DNA from: Crossaster papposus
Lineage: Eukaryota > Echinodermata > Asteroidea > Velatida > Solasteridae
Direction: 5' to 3'
DNA length: 64,000 nt
Assembly: GCA_037893245.1 (NCBI GenBank)
Contig: JBAIAA010000523.1
Location: 619,075-683,074 of the forward strand
The notes under the pieces were generated by a model. That model worked only from the letters and a program-made list of their open reading frames with translations, was not told the origin of the DNA and made no database searches. The position numbers and the translations under genes were made by a program. Of this stretch, positions 34,909-46,347 are shown piece by piece (position 1 is the first letter of the stretch; the number at the start of each line of letters is the position of its first letter).

Positions 34909-36475
34909 GGGTCCTACTATTCACCGACAACACACCGACAACACGCACAGCACCGACAACACACCGACAACACATCCAAAACGTATTCTATATTGACAAA
35001 AAAGGTATAGCACTGTAATATACACGATACAAAAGAGTGTCATTGTACTTGAGGTTACATTTTCACGCGAAAATAATACAGCCGTTGGCCGCCATCTTGC
35101 CTTCGCGCGGAGTTGGCCTATACCATTTTATGTACGGGTGTGCAGAAAATAAAATTATCATGTCATACACAACAGAGGGCGCCCTGTACGGTTTTATGCT
35201 GAATTAAAGTTAGTTGGAATGGAAGGCGAGTTTTGATATGACATGGCCTACCAGGATAATAATGTTGTCTCCCCATATTACTTAGAATTTTTTTTTAGAA
35301 CATGTAGTAGGCCAATTAAGTCATATCAAAACTTACCCCTAGAACTCTGGGTCTCCCGACGCCAGTAGGGCGGAGACCCAAAGATAGAGAGGGTTTTTAC
35401 AGGTTAACAGCCGTTAAACAATAGAAACCGTGAACAAATTTCGGGCAATAACTCCATACTGCCGCACGGTCTACCCCAAGTAAAAATTTGTATGAGTACT
35501 TTATCAACTCACCCAGCTGCTGCCCACCAAAAACCGGTCGAATCTCGGCCAATTTCTGTAAAAAAGGTGAAAACTATGCCCGTTCCGCAAATGCGACTGT
35601 TACAAGATGGCGGATAACAATTAACATCGTTCAATGGGTGCTGTTTTCCAAACCCTGGCTTCGGTCTATTGTGGATGTGCCTCTGGGGCATTGCTAAACT
35701 GTATGAATAAGGCCGCTGAAGAAAAAGCTTGTGTTTCAAAAACGGCTCTGCGGCTTGAAATTATACGCACGAGTTATCCGCCATCTTGTATTGTAACAGT
35801 CGCATTTGCGGAACGGGCATAGTTTTCAACTTTTTTACAGAAATTGGCCGAGATTCGACCGGTTTTTGGTGGGCAGCAGCTGGGTGAGTTGATAAAGTAC
35901 TCATACAAATTGTTGGTTGGGGTAGACCATGCGGCAGTATGGAGTTATTGCCCGAAATTTGTGCACGGTTTCTATTGTTTAACGGCGGTTAACCTGTAAA
36001 AACCCTCTCTATCTATGGGTCTCCGCCCTATGGCGTCGGGAGACCCAGAGTTCTAGGGGTAATCAAAACTCACCTTCCATTCCAACTAACTTTAATTCAG
36101 CTTAAAACCGTACAGGGCGCCCTTTTACATTTTCTGCACACCCGTACATAAAATGGTATAGGCCAACTCCGCGCGAACGCAAGATAGCGGCCAACGACCG
36201 TGCTAGTTAGAGATATTGTTTCGCGTGAAAAAACACCATTTTTAAAACAGAAATGTTACCTTAAGCACAATGAATGACACTCTTTTGTATCGTGTATATT
36301 ACAGTGCTATACTTTTTTGTCAATATAGAATACGTTTTGGATGTGTTGTCGGTGTGTTGTCGGTGTGTTGTCGGTGCTGTGCGTGTTGTCCATGGAGGAT
36401 TCTTATTCCTCCATGGTGTTGTCGGTGTGTTGTCCGTGTTGTCGGTGTGTTGTCGGTGACTATAGGAGTAGGACC
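34909..36475. mobile_element. Giant foldback transposon C (1.57 kb palindrome)
   Basis: Arms 34909-35618 and 35773-36475 (about 700 bp each) are colinear inverted repeats around a 154-bp centre. The ends GGGTCCTACT and (complement) GGTCCTACT are followed by an array of ACACCGACAAC units. The element is flanked by the exact 9-bp direct repeat AGTGTTGCA (34900-34908 and 36476-36484), a clear target duplication. No coding sequence is seen. Its inner arm matches the element at 31950-32345. Confidence 0.88.
36345..36460. repeat. Sub-terminal GTGTTGTCGGT array with inner hairpin
   Basis: About ten copies of an 11-bp unit (GTGTTGTCGGT and variants) lie in the right arm of palindrome C, against about five in the left arm (34922-34972). 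The right array also contains an extra hairpin, CCATGGAGGA with its complement (36390-36416), absent from the left. Confidence 0.8.
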
Positions 36476-36485
36476 AGTGTTGCAA

Positions 36486-37429
36486 GTGCAAAAACTAAAG
36501 CAAAATAATAGGCCCGGCAACTACACAATCATTCTAAAATATATACTTACATTTGAACATACACACAGGTAGATAAAATAACGAGCTACACAAAATGAAG
36601 AAGTTGGTTTATTTTTGTATACGTTAACTTAGATTATTTAGTATAAAACAATTGTTCAACCCGGACAGAAACCGTGACACTCTCTTCGCTTCAGCCATCT
36701 TCTATTTATGCTGATTCGCTGGTTCAATTGCCACACCGGTCGGGTTTGTTCATTTTCTTGTACAGATTACTGCGAATGACGCCGATTACCAACGCAGGAA
36801 AGATTGAACCCCGTACCGTCGCATGGTGGCGGTGTTTCGATCACATGTATCGTGCACACTGATCTCTGTTTTAGAGATCATCAGTGGTCGTGCACGCACG
36901 TACGACGACATCGAGCCTACAAACGAAACGGGGCTTGGGATTCACTGCACAAATACGCACTCATAGGAAACAACACAAAATCGGACAGAAACAGCGCCGC
37001 CTAGCGACACTCAGGGGGTCGGGTGGAAATGTATTTTTCACTGGAAATTAAAGATGAAAACCCCTAAATGTATATTCAATCTTCTTTTGTTAAGTAGGTA
37101 TTTGTGATTTAGCTGGCTGGAATGCAGTTGGCGTGCTTGAGGGATTTCGGGTATGCTGTGAATTATAGTTTCATAATATAGCTTATAATTATAGCTGCGA
37201 TATAAGCGTATCGAATTATATTTTGGATACTGCTTTAGGCTTGTAAAATAACTTGAAAGATAATTCCCGATTTCGATTGTAAAAAAAATAAAAAAATGAT
37301 GTAACCATAATCGAGTTAATAAATTGATGTTTAATTCATAAATATTAGAAAACGATATAAATTGTAGGCCTATTTATTGCGAGAATCCCGCCAAAGTTTC
37401 CCGCCAAGGGACCTTCTAATCCAAGCCTT
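36486..37429. other. No recognised feature
   Basis: There is a short hairpin (CTGATCTCT...AGAGATCATCAG near 36.86 kb) and otherwise no recognisable gene or repeat. Confidence 0.4.
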
Positions 37430-38704
37430 CCGTTTTCAAACAAACTACCTTTATTTGTGAATATCTTCTCAACGTCAGATCATTCCAGACTCCCAGCATG
37501 GATTTCAACCCAAACGTTCTTGTAGTACTCAGTTAACCTCTCTCTTTGACACATGGTCCAGAGCCCTTGATGTTTCCAAACCTCCTCGAAGTGATGCAAT
37601 CTTTCTTGATTGGGCCAAAGCATTTGACAAGTGCGACCATTCAATCCTACTTCACAAGCTTCAGGCTCTATGGAATTTGCGGTAACATACTTTCATGGAT
37701 CAGTAATTTTCTTTCAAATAGAGAGCAACGTGTTATCTTTTCAGGAGCCAGATCTGACTGGATACCAGTAACTTCAGGTGTCCCCAAGGCTCAGTCCTTG
37801 GTCCTATATTATTTAATTTCTTCACAGCTGACTTGCCAAACTATGTTAAATCATCTCTTCCACAATATGCTGATGGCACAGTTTTGTATAGGGTTATTAG
37901 ATGTAAAGACGACAGTTCAATTCTACAAAACGACCTGAACTCCATTTCCAGATGGTGCTCCGAGAATCGAATGCAGCTAAACTCCACCAAATGCAAAGTC
38001 ATGCACGTCACCCGCTCAAGAAGGCAATTGCTAACTTCTTACTTTTTGGCAAACTCTGATGAACCACTTGATGTCGTTACAGGCTTATAAATATCTTGGT
38101 GTTACTCTTTCCAACGACCTCACCTGGACCAAACATGTAAATGTTGTTCGTGCCAAGTAGACTTGGTGGTTTCATACGACGCACTGTAAAATCCAGAAAT
38201 GCTGCCGTTCTAATCAAATTATATTGTTCTCTTTGCAGACCCATCTTAGAATATGCCGCACCGGTTTGGCTACCTCACCAAAAGAACCACATTCAATGCC
38301 TTGAGACAATTCAACGCCGCTTTACTAAATCTTGCTTTCCCTACAATGTTGCTATTTCTCTTTCCTATGAACAACGCCTGTCCAAACTTCATTTGCCTCC
38401 TCTCTACAACAGACTGATATACCTCAGTGCATCCTTTGTCATTAAATGTCTCCATAATCACATTTCAGTCTCTTCACATTTTCTCCCACAAACCAATACT
38501 AGGAAAACTGAAACCCTGCTCTTCAAGCATCAGTACAGCCGGACTAACTGTGTCAAATTTTCTTTGTTCACCTTTTTTCCAAGATTCTTTAATTCCCTTT
38601 CTGGTGAAGATCGAGACCTTTGCCTGGAACAATCACCTAAGCCTTTCATTAGTTCTTTACGTGATCATCTTTTCAGTCTGGACCCCATTTCTCAAGCCTT
38701 TTAG
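37430..38704 (+). pseudogene. LINE reverse transcriptase, frameshifted
   Basis: In order, across three frames: SQHGFQPKRSCSTQL, DWAKAFDKCDHSILLHKL, GVP then GSVLGPILFNFF-like sequence, YADGTVLYR in the position of YADD, LKYLGVTLSNDLTW, and a long C-terminal frame LGGFIRRTVKSRNAAVLIKL ending at 38704. The YADD to YADG change and frameshifts near 37.55, 37.8, 38.08 and 38.15 kb show that it is inactive. Motif order (including LKYLGV and the RPILEYAAPVW block) fits the CR1/L2/Jockey group. Confidence 0.85.
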
Positions 38705-39113
38705 AGTATTCACCCAGTATATATAGTATGCGTGCCAGCATTTATTTTAATCATCTCCTCACTTTGTGTTTTTAAAAACTCAAATTTGTCCTTTTGGAGG
38801 CATTATATATTGGATAAACATTTCTTCTTCTTCTTCTTTTTTTTTTTTTTTTTTTAATATTTTTATTAAATAATTTTATTATTTATTATTCCCTTTATAT
38901 CTAATCTATTTATCCTTAAATGTATTATCCAATTAGTTTGGAGAGCCCCTCGACAGAAAATTTCTTTTGGGTAATCCTGCGGGAGCTATTTGGGTATTGT
39001 CTTCTGTTATGTTTTTTGTTATGTTTCTTGATCAGTGTTTGTTATTTGTAATTGTTCTCTAATTCAGTAATTTTGTATATCCCGAAAAATGAAATAAAGA
39101 TAAAGATAAAGAT
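37430..39113 (+). mobile_element. 5'-truncated CR1/L2-like LINE with (ATAAAG)n tail
   Basis: The sequence starts inside the reverse transcriptase and runs through its C-terminal domain to a 3' end made of tandem ATAAAG units (about 39090-39113). 5' truncation with a short-repeat tail is typical of target-primed reverse transcription. There are several frameshifts. A T-rich tract lies in the 3' UTR near 38.84 kb. Confidence 0.85.
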
Positions 39114-40390
39114 AAGCTTTGCTAGTTCTTTGTGTGTAGATTCCTTCGGGTTCTGAATTAATGAGTGGAATGTGGGATGTCAGGGTTGGTTGGGCAGTGA
39201 TTGCCAGTACAAGAGAGGTTCATGGGTGTGTCAGGGCAGAGCACATTTTGATTTTGCAAGACATGGATGTCAGTTTGGTTTGGATCCTCCGAGCTGCGCG
39301 CTTTTTCAAGCCTGTAGCTGCATACTCTTGCTGCATCACAGAAGCAGATTTGTATAGACTGCTTGATGGCAATAGTTTGAGTAAGTCACCAAGAGCGGCT
39401 GGATCAGCAAATCCAAGATTTTGAACGGCAAGGAAACCGTAAGTTGTGTTTATTTCAATATTAAGAATATAGCGTTTAGATGTTTAAAAAAACATAATGA
39501 TGACAAGTGCCACTCTGAAAACGTGCCGATGGAATATTGTTGAAGATTATTGTACATGTGTTTTTGTAATTATTGCTAAATCTATAGTGTACAAGATTAA
39601 TGATTTTGGGGTATTTCTGTCTGTATTTTTGAGGCCAACTTTCTTTTAATATATTAGATGGTCCTTGGCTCTGGCGTTACAGCCTGATAATTGAGCCGCC
39701 GAGTTGTTGATGAGTCGGGAGTTTGTTAACGCCACTCGTCCCGAGTCCCGTAAGCGATGACAGATCTGTGAGGCCGTCACTACCTCTGCATGAAACACCA
39801 CGGAGTGTACGGTTGGCAAGCAGCAAGGCATAGTGGCTTCAAGGCGACAAGAGACCACCAAAGTTCAAAGAACTATCGTTTCTTTTCTTTGTTGTGATTA
39901 TATTGAACTTTCATTGAGAATTACTGTTTAGAATTTAATTGATTTGTGAGAGTTTTGTGCATCATAAATTGAATGTGACTAAAAGTTTGGATTTAAAGTT
40001 GTCGGTGATGTTTTAAGTCTTTTGGGGAAAAACGTCCCACGTTAGTGTAATTTTTTGTAACATTGTAAAAAAAAACTTAAACGTGATTTGAATGTACACA
40101 TAAACATATTTTTCTAAGATTTATTTAGATACTGGTATTACTGTGTTTATACTATTGAGGTAATCCTTCACGGTTTTCCATCCCAACGCACCACATTTGA
40201 ATTACTGTACAAGCTGGTATAAAAATATAATTAGATGAATTAATAATCTTTTTATGACTTCAATAAGAATAATTGTAAAAGTAGAAGTGGACTTGTAAAT
40301 TAAATTATAATTATATAGTAGAACGTATCCTGTCCTTGTGATTATTTGGTGTTTTCTTTCTAATCTCTTATCTTTCCAGTCGCAGCACTT
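39114..40390. other. No recognised feature
   Basis: A Cys-rich open frame near 39.17-39.36 kb (GCQGWLGSDCQYKRGSWVCQ) has protein-like spacing but I cannot identify it. The remainder is AT-rich and featureless. Confidence 0.35.
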
Positions 40391-40711
40391 GAAATAAAGG
40401 GGTAGCTGTGACAATTGCCATACTTATAAGCCAAGCCCAGATAGCTCTCAATCTCGGCCCCAAATTAAGACAAGAAAGCGATCTAAATCAAGTCCAAACT
40501 ATAAATGACGTTTATACCGACTTTGATAATGATCAAATAAATACTCACCAAGTTAAACGCCGTAATGTTACTCCATCAACTCAGCAAAGTCAACCAACCC
40601 TTGTCATCATTAATTCCCGTTATAAGCCCCGTTAAAATAGGTAAAGATCTAAATAATGTCGGTGCTAATTTGATAAAAAATGTATCAAAGAATAACTAAG
40701 GTGGCTTTACA

Positions 40712-41100
40712 GTGCGTTGCCTCACTCCAGGCCAAGCAAGTAAACTAAAAGGTATCACTCTACTGATAGAATGGGCTGTGACAACTGAATTTGCCAAGTC
40801 TGAAACCCTGAGTAAAGGTGTTATAACGGGCATCCCCTCTGAGGTAATAGATGACGACCTACTTCATCCTACCATCCAAGATACAACTAGGACACGAAAA
40901 TTTCTCCGTCAAACCCTACATCCCGCCAGTAATAAGTTGTTTCAACTGTCAACAAGTAGCGGCCAATTGCCGTAGCTGCATGGACTCGATGTGTTATTAT
41001 GTGAAGGCGCCCATACCGTTGACCAATGCCAGCAAAAAGACCAAGTTAGATGTTGCAGATGTGGCGAACACCATTCATCGGCTTATGGAGGATGCAGTAC
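40712..41100 (+). pseudogene. LINE ORF1 (zinc-knuckle) fragment
   Basis: The frame reads LSKGVITGIPSEVIDDDLL, then in another frame NFSVKPYIPPVISCFNCQQ, and in a third CEGAHTVDQCQQKDQVRCCR followed by CGEHHSSAYGGC. These are successive CCHC-type knuckles as in the Gag-like ORF1 of I/Jockey LINEs. Two frameshifts separate them. Confidence 0.65.
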
Positions 41101-41539
41101 CATAAAACAATGAAGAGAATCCAGGGTGTAAGAATTTCATATAACATCTCGTACGCAGAAGCTGCTAAAGCCGTTAAAGCTGACTCCTAAATACAGCCCG
41201 ACACCCCTACCCAACAACCGCCAAACAAGACCAATAGAACAGTAACCATTCCGAATCTATGAAACTCACAGCAACCCAGCATTCCAGCCGTAGTCAAGAC
41301 AAAAGCAAAAGATAGAAATGGCGGTATCTTTAATGAGCCATTTAATATTGAAGAATTGAACCAAGCTATTGATGTCTAAATGCACCACTCATGGAAAAGA
41401 TAACAGTAATTCTGTCATTACCCATTTCCCTATGAAGATTCGTAAATTTGTACTCATTATTTTTAACATGATGGTACACTGTACTTCTACATGTCAAAAA
41501 CAGTGGAAATAGATGCGATCCCTATCCCCATTCTAAAAC

Positions 41540-41828
41540 CGGGGAAAGATCCTGGCAATCGATCCTTATTCTTATAGTTTTAGACCCATAGCCCCCACCT
41601 CCACACTTTGTAAATTAATGGAGCTAATGGTTAATACACGTCTTAGCTGGTACCTCGAAACAAATAACCTTCTTACTCATAATCAAAGTGGTTTTCGAAA
41701 CGATTATGTACTCGGCCTAGAATCCTCCATTAATAAAGCTTTTGTGAATAAGGGGCGTACTCTTGCTGTTTTGTTTGGACATAGAGAAAGCCTACGATAT
41801 GATCTGGCGCAAGGGCGTCATCATCTGC
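41540..41828 (+). pseudogene. LINE reverse transcriptase fragment
   Basis: The frame includes STLCKLMELMVNTRLSWYLE then TNNLLTHNQSGFR, and after a frameshift LDIEKAYDMIWRKGVI, the RT finger and palm motifs. The fragment stops where minus-strand BEL/Pao sequence begins. Confidence 0.75.
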
Positions 41829-43520
41829 AGGATCAACAGTCATAGAATCACGGAAGGTTGACTTCATGTGCTCGGAAACATCTTCTTGTGGTGTGCACGG
41901 GTGGACAGGCCAATGGTCAGGAGATAACAAGAGGAATGGGGGTCCGTCTCGCCATCTGGATTCTTGGGCAAGCTCCATCAGGGTCTGAGTATCGACGTAA
42001 CGCCAATACTTGATGTCAGTGAGGGTCTGGATCTCTGCAACTCGGGTTCCGACGAAGACCTTATAGCGGCAGGATTCAGACTTTAGCCAGGTAAGGACGG
42101 GTACGTGTTGAGTCGCTCCACAGGAAGACATCCTTCACAGGTAAACTTCACTATGTCTGAAGTAGTTTGCACAGCTGAGCACCCGCCAAGGCAGCGGATA
42201 GCTCCAAGCGTGGCATGAAAAGCTGTCGTTTAGGAGAAACTCTGGGTCTGACCATGACGAAGCTGACATGAATATGATGTTGTTTATCTTCTGCTGGGCT
42301 ACCGCACCATATTAAGCCCTCTCTGATGAATCACAAAAGATGTGGGGCTGGTAGCTGGCTGCCTCAACAATAGGGTGTGTGTAGAACCTATCCAACCGGA
42401 TGTCAGCCCAGTGCTGGTAGCTCCATTTTCCAGGCTTGCGATTGGTCTCTGATGACGCCAGGCTTCAGAATGTCGTCCCAGTTGCGCTTGATTTTCCAGA
42501 AATCTTGAACGAACACTCTGACTCGGGTAGTGAATGGTGTGAGATAGCCGATGGGGTCATACTGGCTTGCCAGCAGTTTGTACATGTTCCTCATGTTAAG
42601 AGACTTACATTCGACTGGTCGGTAGCGGTACTGCAGTTTGTCTGTGCTGCATTCCCATTGAAGTCCAAGAGTGGCCTCAAGGGAGTCAGTGTCGCCGCGT
42701 AGGTCAACCAAAGTTCGCAACCATTAGAACGAGCATCTGGCGGAAGATCCTGGACTACTGTAGGGCCATTACTAGCCCACTGACGTATCTCAAACCCGGC
42801 GTCGGCCAGTATTTCTCGCTCTCATCTGATGAACCAGGTTCATCTCTGCATGGATAAAGGTAGGTTGTCCGAGCAGTTGTCGACAGTTGCCGCCACCTCT
42901 GGATACTGCTGCTTGTGGTCGCTGACCTGCTTTCTGACTGCGAATTGGAGGTGATATCACGGGCTACATGTTTACCCAAAAGGGAGGACAGCCATTCGTA
43001 TATCTGTGGTTCGGCTTCGACCTTCATAGTACGCAACAGGAAGCGAAGCCGGGGCCTGTCTTCTGGTATAAGTTGCAGTCTTGGTAGAACATCGCTTTGA
43101 TGTAGGAGCACGCTGATGCGGGAGGCACCCAGGGGTGGTCCTGAAGGGAGATGCTCGTTGAGCACTTGGTTGTGGTATTGGAAAGAACATTTAAATACCT
43201 GTCGGTACTTCCCATTGTGATGTACAGTATGGTGAGGGATTCATCAGATCTTGCGGCTTCATCATCTGTCAGAATTCTAACTTGACCAGAGTCAACCAGC
43301 TTCGCGACACGCTCGTTGTGCTTTTCGACCAGTTGTGGGTGCTTCGGTAGCCGTTTCTCTGCTCTCCTAAGTGTTGGAAGAACTGCTTCCTTGGTTGCCT
43401 TGAATCTGTCTCCATCCTTGGTTCTTAGGAGGGGCGTGGTATAACGTTGTACACAATCAATGCTGACACGGTGGTTTTAGACTCCAGCATCTGGAGAGCA
43501 TACTGGTCATGTTTGGATCG
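41826..43520 (-). pseudogene. BEL/Pao reverse transcriptase and RNase H fragments
   Basis: Pieces on several frames: VTRSKHDQYALQMLESKTTV next to the LINE insertion, a middle RT region with DRPRLRFLLRTMKVEAEPQ, YKLLASQYDPIGYLTPFTTR with the following VQDFWKIKRNWDDILKPGVI, and LTDIKYWRYVDTQT/QESRWRDGPPFLL near the left end. The order runs from RT through RNase H to the edge of integrase. The catalytic YxDD is not preserved in one frame. Confidence 0.8.
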
Positions 43521-43523
43521 GGT

Positions 43524-43977
43524 GACTTCCTGAAAGTTCCTTTCGCCAAAAAAGAATGCTACGCCACAAGTTTCGCTGTGAGTGGTGCAAATATTTGGAA
43601 TAATCTGCCCGAACAATTGCGAACATTGGACTCATTAAGCACATTTAAATCAGAGCTCCGACATGCCATCTGAGTGTTAGATATTATGCCAATTGCGCTG
43701 ATCTACGGAGTTAGAACTTGGTTGCCACTATAATGTGGAGCCGGATAGGAATTTCCCCTTCTTATTTTTCACCTAAAAGGTTTTTTATTTGGCGGGTTTT
43801 CGCCTATCTCGTAAATCAGAATTAGTATTAATGTTTAGAATTCCTGTAATATCCTTGTATTTATAATATGTACTGTTATTTTATTTGATGATGTATGCAG
43901 GGCCCCAATGAAAACCAGTTTTAAACTGTTTGGGCACACCCTGGGTAAAGAAATGGAATAAATAAATAAATAAATTT
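43524..43977 (+). mobile_element. LINE 3' end with (AAAT)n tail inserted in BEL/Pao
   Basis: The plus strand encodes KVPFAKKECYATSFAVSGAN then IWNNLPEQLRTLDSLSTFKS and a stop, the WNxLP C-terminus found in CR1/L2-like LINE ORF2. A 3' UTR and a tail of AATAAATAAATAAATAAA follow (ending about 43976). It is a short 5'-truncated copy that splits the BEL/Pao sequence, which resumes on both sides. Confidence 0.85.
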
Positions 43978-44372
43978 TCGTTGGCATAAGAAAAACATCT
44001 GCCTGCCATAACATCTGCACATGCTGCATGATGTCGTTCGTCACTGGGAACGTGTAAGTCTTAAAGACTCGTTGATCCACCTGTCGATTGTGATTCCAAG
44101 GTGGTCCTTGGAGTGTCCAGCTTCGTGCAGATGGCAACGGGTGCACCACGGGGTCCAGATCTTATGGGGCATCGGAAGATGATGAGATCTGTGTGGTCAG
44201 CCCCAAGGAGTAACGTTGGTGGTGCCTGGTTACTCTCGGGTAGCGGCAGGTGATGGATATATCGCTGCTGAAGAGCCTTTACTGGGTATGTGTACTCCGA
44301 GAGACACAGATTGCTGGCTGAGAAGGCTCCGGTGATGGTGTACCTTATGTGGGGCTTTCCCTTAGCATTCAA
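43977..44372 (-). pseudogene. BEL/Pao protease-linked region
   Basis: The frame reads YIHHLPLPESNQAPPTLLLG then ADHTDLI, which matches the segment after the aspartic protease in BEL/Pao elements (LLGxDH). It continues, frameshifted, to HVQMLWQADVF, where a LINE 3' end interrupts it at 43977. Confidence 0.7.
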
Positions 44373-44507
44373 CTAAGTCATCACGGACAGTTCTCAGTAA
44401 AACCGTTTCTGGTTGGCCTTCAAGCTTCAGCCTTTGGTTGCTGTCTGGAGCAGCATACTTCTCAACATTACACCTTCAACATCACACCATGCGGACGGAC
44501 TGGCCTG

Positions 44508-45011
44508 TCAACATAGACAGTCTGGTTTGATGTTTGCACCCTGTATATTTTCGTAGACACGACTGGTAGTCCTCTGAGCGGCATCATGAAGAACAGTTAA
44601 ATGCGGTTTCTTAAGTGTACAGTCATCGGGCTTATGGGCACGACCGCACTTCCAACACCGTCCCTTGTTCTGAATCCAACCGATGATCTGATCAGTGTTC
44701 AGTTTCTTGAGTTCTAGACATCCACCAAGGTAGTGTTCCCTGTTGTCACAATACTGGACAATAAGGCTGGTATGGGGTTTGTTGTTTTGCTTCGGTGTTT
44801 TCATGAGTACCGATGTTGGGGCTTCCTTCTTGAACATTCGTTTCTCCTTGTGTCGCTGCGGTCTTGGGATACTTGGAGTATGTGCGGACACGGCTCTACT
44901 GGCAAAGCTGTGTGACTGAGATTTCCTACGGAGCCAACTTGCGAACTGGGGTAGGGTGTAGGTTTGATTACAGTTCGATTTCAATATGCCCGCTTTTAGG
45001 CAGTGCTCCAT
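44508..45011 (-). pseudogene. BEL/Pao Gag zinc-knuckle region
   Basis: This 167-codon frame contains LPQFASWLRRKSQSHSFASR and a Cys/His cluster (YCDNREHYLGGCLE, then GRCWKCGRAHKPDDCTLKKP), the CCHC knuckles typical of BEL/Pao polyproteins. It lies immediately downstream of the gag frame in a shifted frame. Confidence 0.8.
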
Positions 45012-45042
45012 GAAACCTGTCCTTTGGCTAGGCGCTAGCTAA

Positions 45043-46233
45043 TTACTGAGCGTCAACGGAGTTCGATGCCGTCTGGACCCTCAAGGAATTGTAACATTCC
45101 AACGAGGGAGAGACATCTAGGGAGAACTCCTCAAATGCATCGGTGTCAACATACTTGATCACAGGGGTGGCCATTATGGCCGCGATCTCGCACTGGACGA
45201 GCTGTTGTGGTTGACCATACTTGTCAGTAAGGGAAGCTAGGGCCTCGGCGTAGGTCTGACGAGCGTACATGGACTTGACAAGTTTCAGTGCTCTTCCACC
45301 TAGTCGGTCGAGCATCACCTGGAACTTGTATTGTTCTGTAAGGTGTGGATGGACATTAATCAGGTTGTTCATTGCCATGCGGAGTAAGGCAAATTTGTTC
45401 TCTCTTCCATCAGAGAATCTTGGCAGAGTTAGCTTCGGAATCCCATAGGCAGATGCCAAAAGAAGGTCAGGGGTCATTCCTCCAGGTACCATTGGAATAG
45501 AACCGGTGTGAGCAGGTTTAGGCTGATGTGCTGGCTGTGGTGGCATGTGACTGGCTGCCATTGCTGGATGTCCGTCAGCACACAATGGTGTGGGGTGGCC
45601 AGTGACAAGTGTAGTCGTCAATGGGGTCTGCGACACTATCAGGTTTGAAAGATTCAGGATGACCTGTAGATGCGTGTCGTGTAAGGTGCTGTACTCTTGT
45701 TTTGAAGAAGCTATAGCACACACATGTGGTGTACTTTGGCTTGTCGTAGCAACGGTGACGCCGGTTAGTGTCGTACTTGTTGGGGGTTCAACCGTGACAT
45801 TGGTTGTCAGGGGTGACCCATCTCTAACTATGTCGCTGATGACTCCAGCTTCGGCTAGCTCCTGTTGAGCCTTACGCAATCTGCGTTGTCGTGACAATCT
45901 TGTGGTTATGGCTTCACGCTCTCGCAAAGCCTGACGCTCTATTTCTTCAGCCTTGAGGCGGGCTTGTCGAGCTTGATCGTTGATTAGATAAAGCGCTTGG
46001 TCTGCAGCCTCCTCTTCCTCCAATTGGCACTGAAACTCCTCAACTCGAGTCTTCCTTCGAAGGGTTCGTACCTTTGCAGCATATTTGTCACTCAGTCCAG
46101 AAAGGTGGGAGGCGACAGAACTGCCGGAACGGTTGCTACGATGGGAGAAGTGTTCGCTGCTGGCGGTGGCCACATCACCTGCATGACCACTGGGAGATTG
46201 GCTGCGAACATCTTCTTGTGGTGGGCGAGACAT
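45043..46233 (-). pseudogene. BEL/Pao gag-like open frame
   Basis: A 396-codon frame from ATG 46233. It has an N-terminal Ser/Gln-rich part, a long charged coiled-coil-like stretch (about residues 50-130), a Thr/Pro-rich middle and a C-terminal region with LPRFSDGRENKFALLRMAMN and YKFQVMLDRLGGRALKLVKS, the conserved gag region (DUF1759-like) of BEL/Pao elements. It ends at a stop where an intact element would continue, so it is truncated. In the element the product forms the virus-like particle core. Confidence 0.8.
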
Positions 46234-46239
46234 TCTGGA

Positions 46240-46285
46240 GGTTGAAATGGCGATCCGTAGGTCGCTGGTTCGAACTTCAGCCAGT
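46240..46285 (-). promoter_or_regulatory. tRNA-complementary segment, possible primer-binding site
   Basis: Just upstream of the BEL/Pao gag ATG the plus strand reads GGTCGCTGGTTCGAACTTCA then GCCA, which resembles the T-arm and CCA end of a tRNA (closest in my memory to tRNA-Tyr). On the element's strand this is TGGCTGAAGTTCGAACC, as a primer-binding site should be. However, an LTR should lie immediately next to it, and I see gypsy sequence instead. Confidence 0.35.
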
Positions 46286-46347
46286 TCTCTTCCTCTTGAG
46301 TTTCTGCACCAGGGCTATGCTCTGCAGTGGGTCTATTAAGAGTGAAA

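Larger units (their letters stand above)
40391..41828 (+). mobile_element. I/Jockey-like LINE fragment
   Basis: Zinc-knuckle ORF1 remnants (40.4-41.1 kb) are followed by reverse transcriptase remnants (41.5-41.83 kb), all plus strand and frameshifted. The endonuclease region is missing, so there is a large internal deletion. The RT ends abruptly at the BEL/Pao element (about 41826). Confidence 0.7.
41826..46233 (-). mobile_element. BEL/Pao LTR-retrotransposon, broken and lacking integrase
   Basis: Minus-strand fragments appear in BEL/Pao order: gag (45043-46233), zinc-knuckle region (44508-45011), protease-linked region (43977-44372), RT and RNase H pieces (41826-43520). The integrase and 3' LTR are absent at the left, and no 5' LTR is recognised at the right. 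A LINE 3' end has inserted at about 43524-43977. Stops and shifts are numerous, so it is a fossil. Confidence 0.85.

Noticed and set aside
39172..39357. Cys-rich frame near 39.2 kb as a real gene
   Set aside because: The spacing is suggestive, but there is no start, splice or family support.
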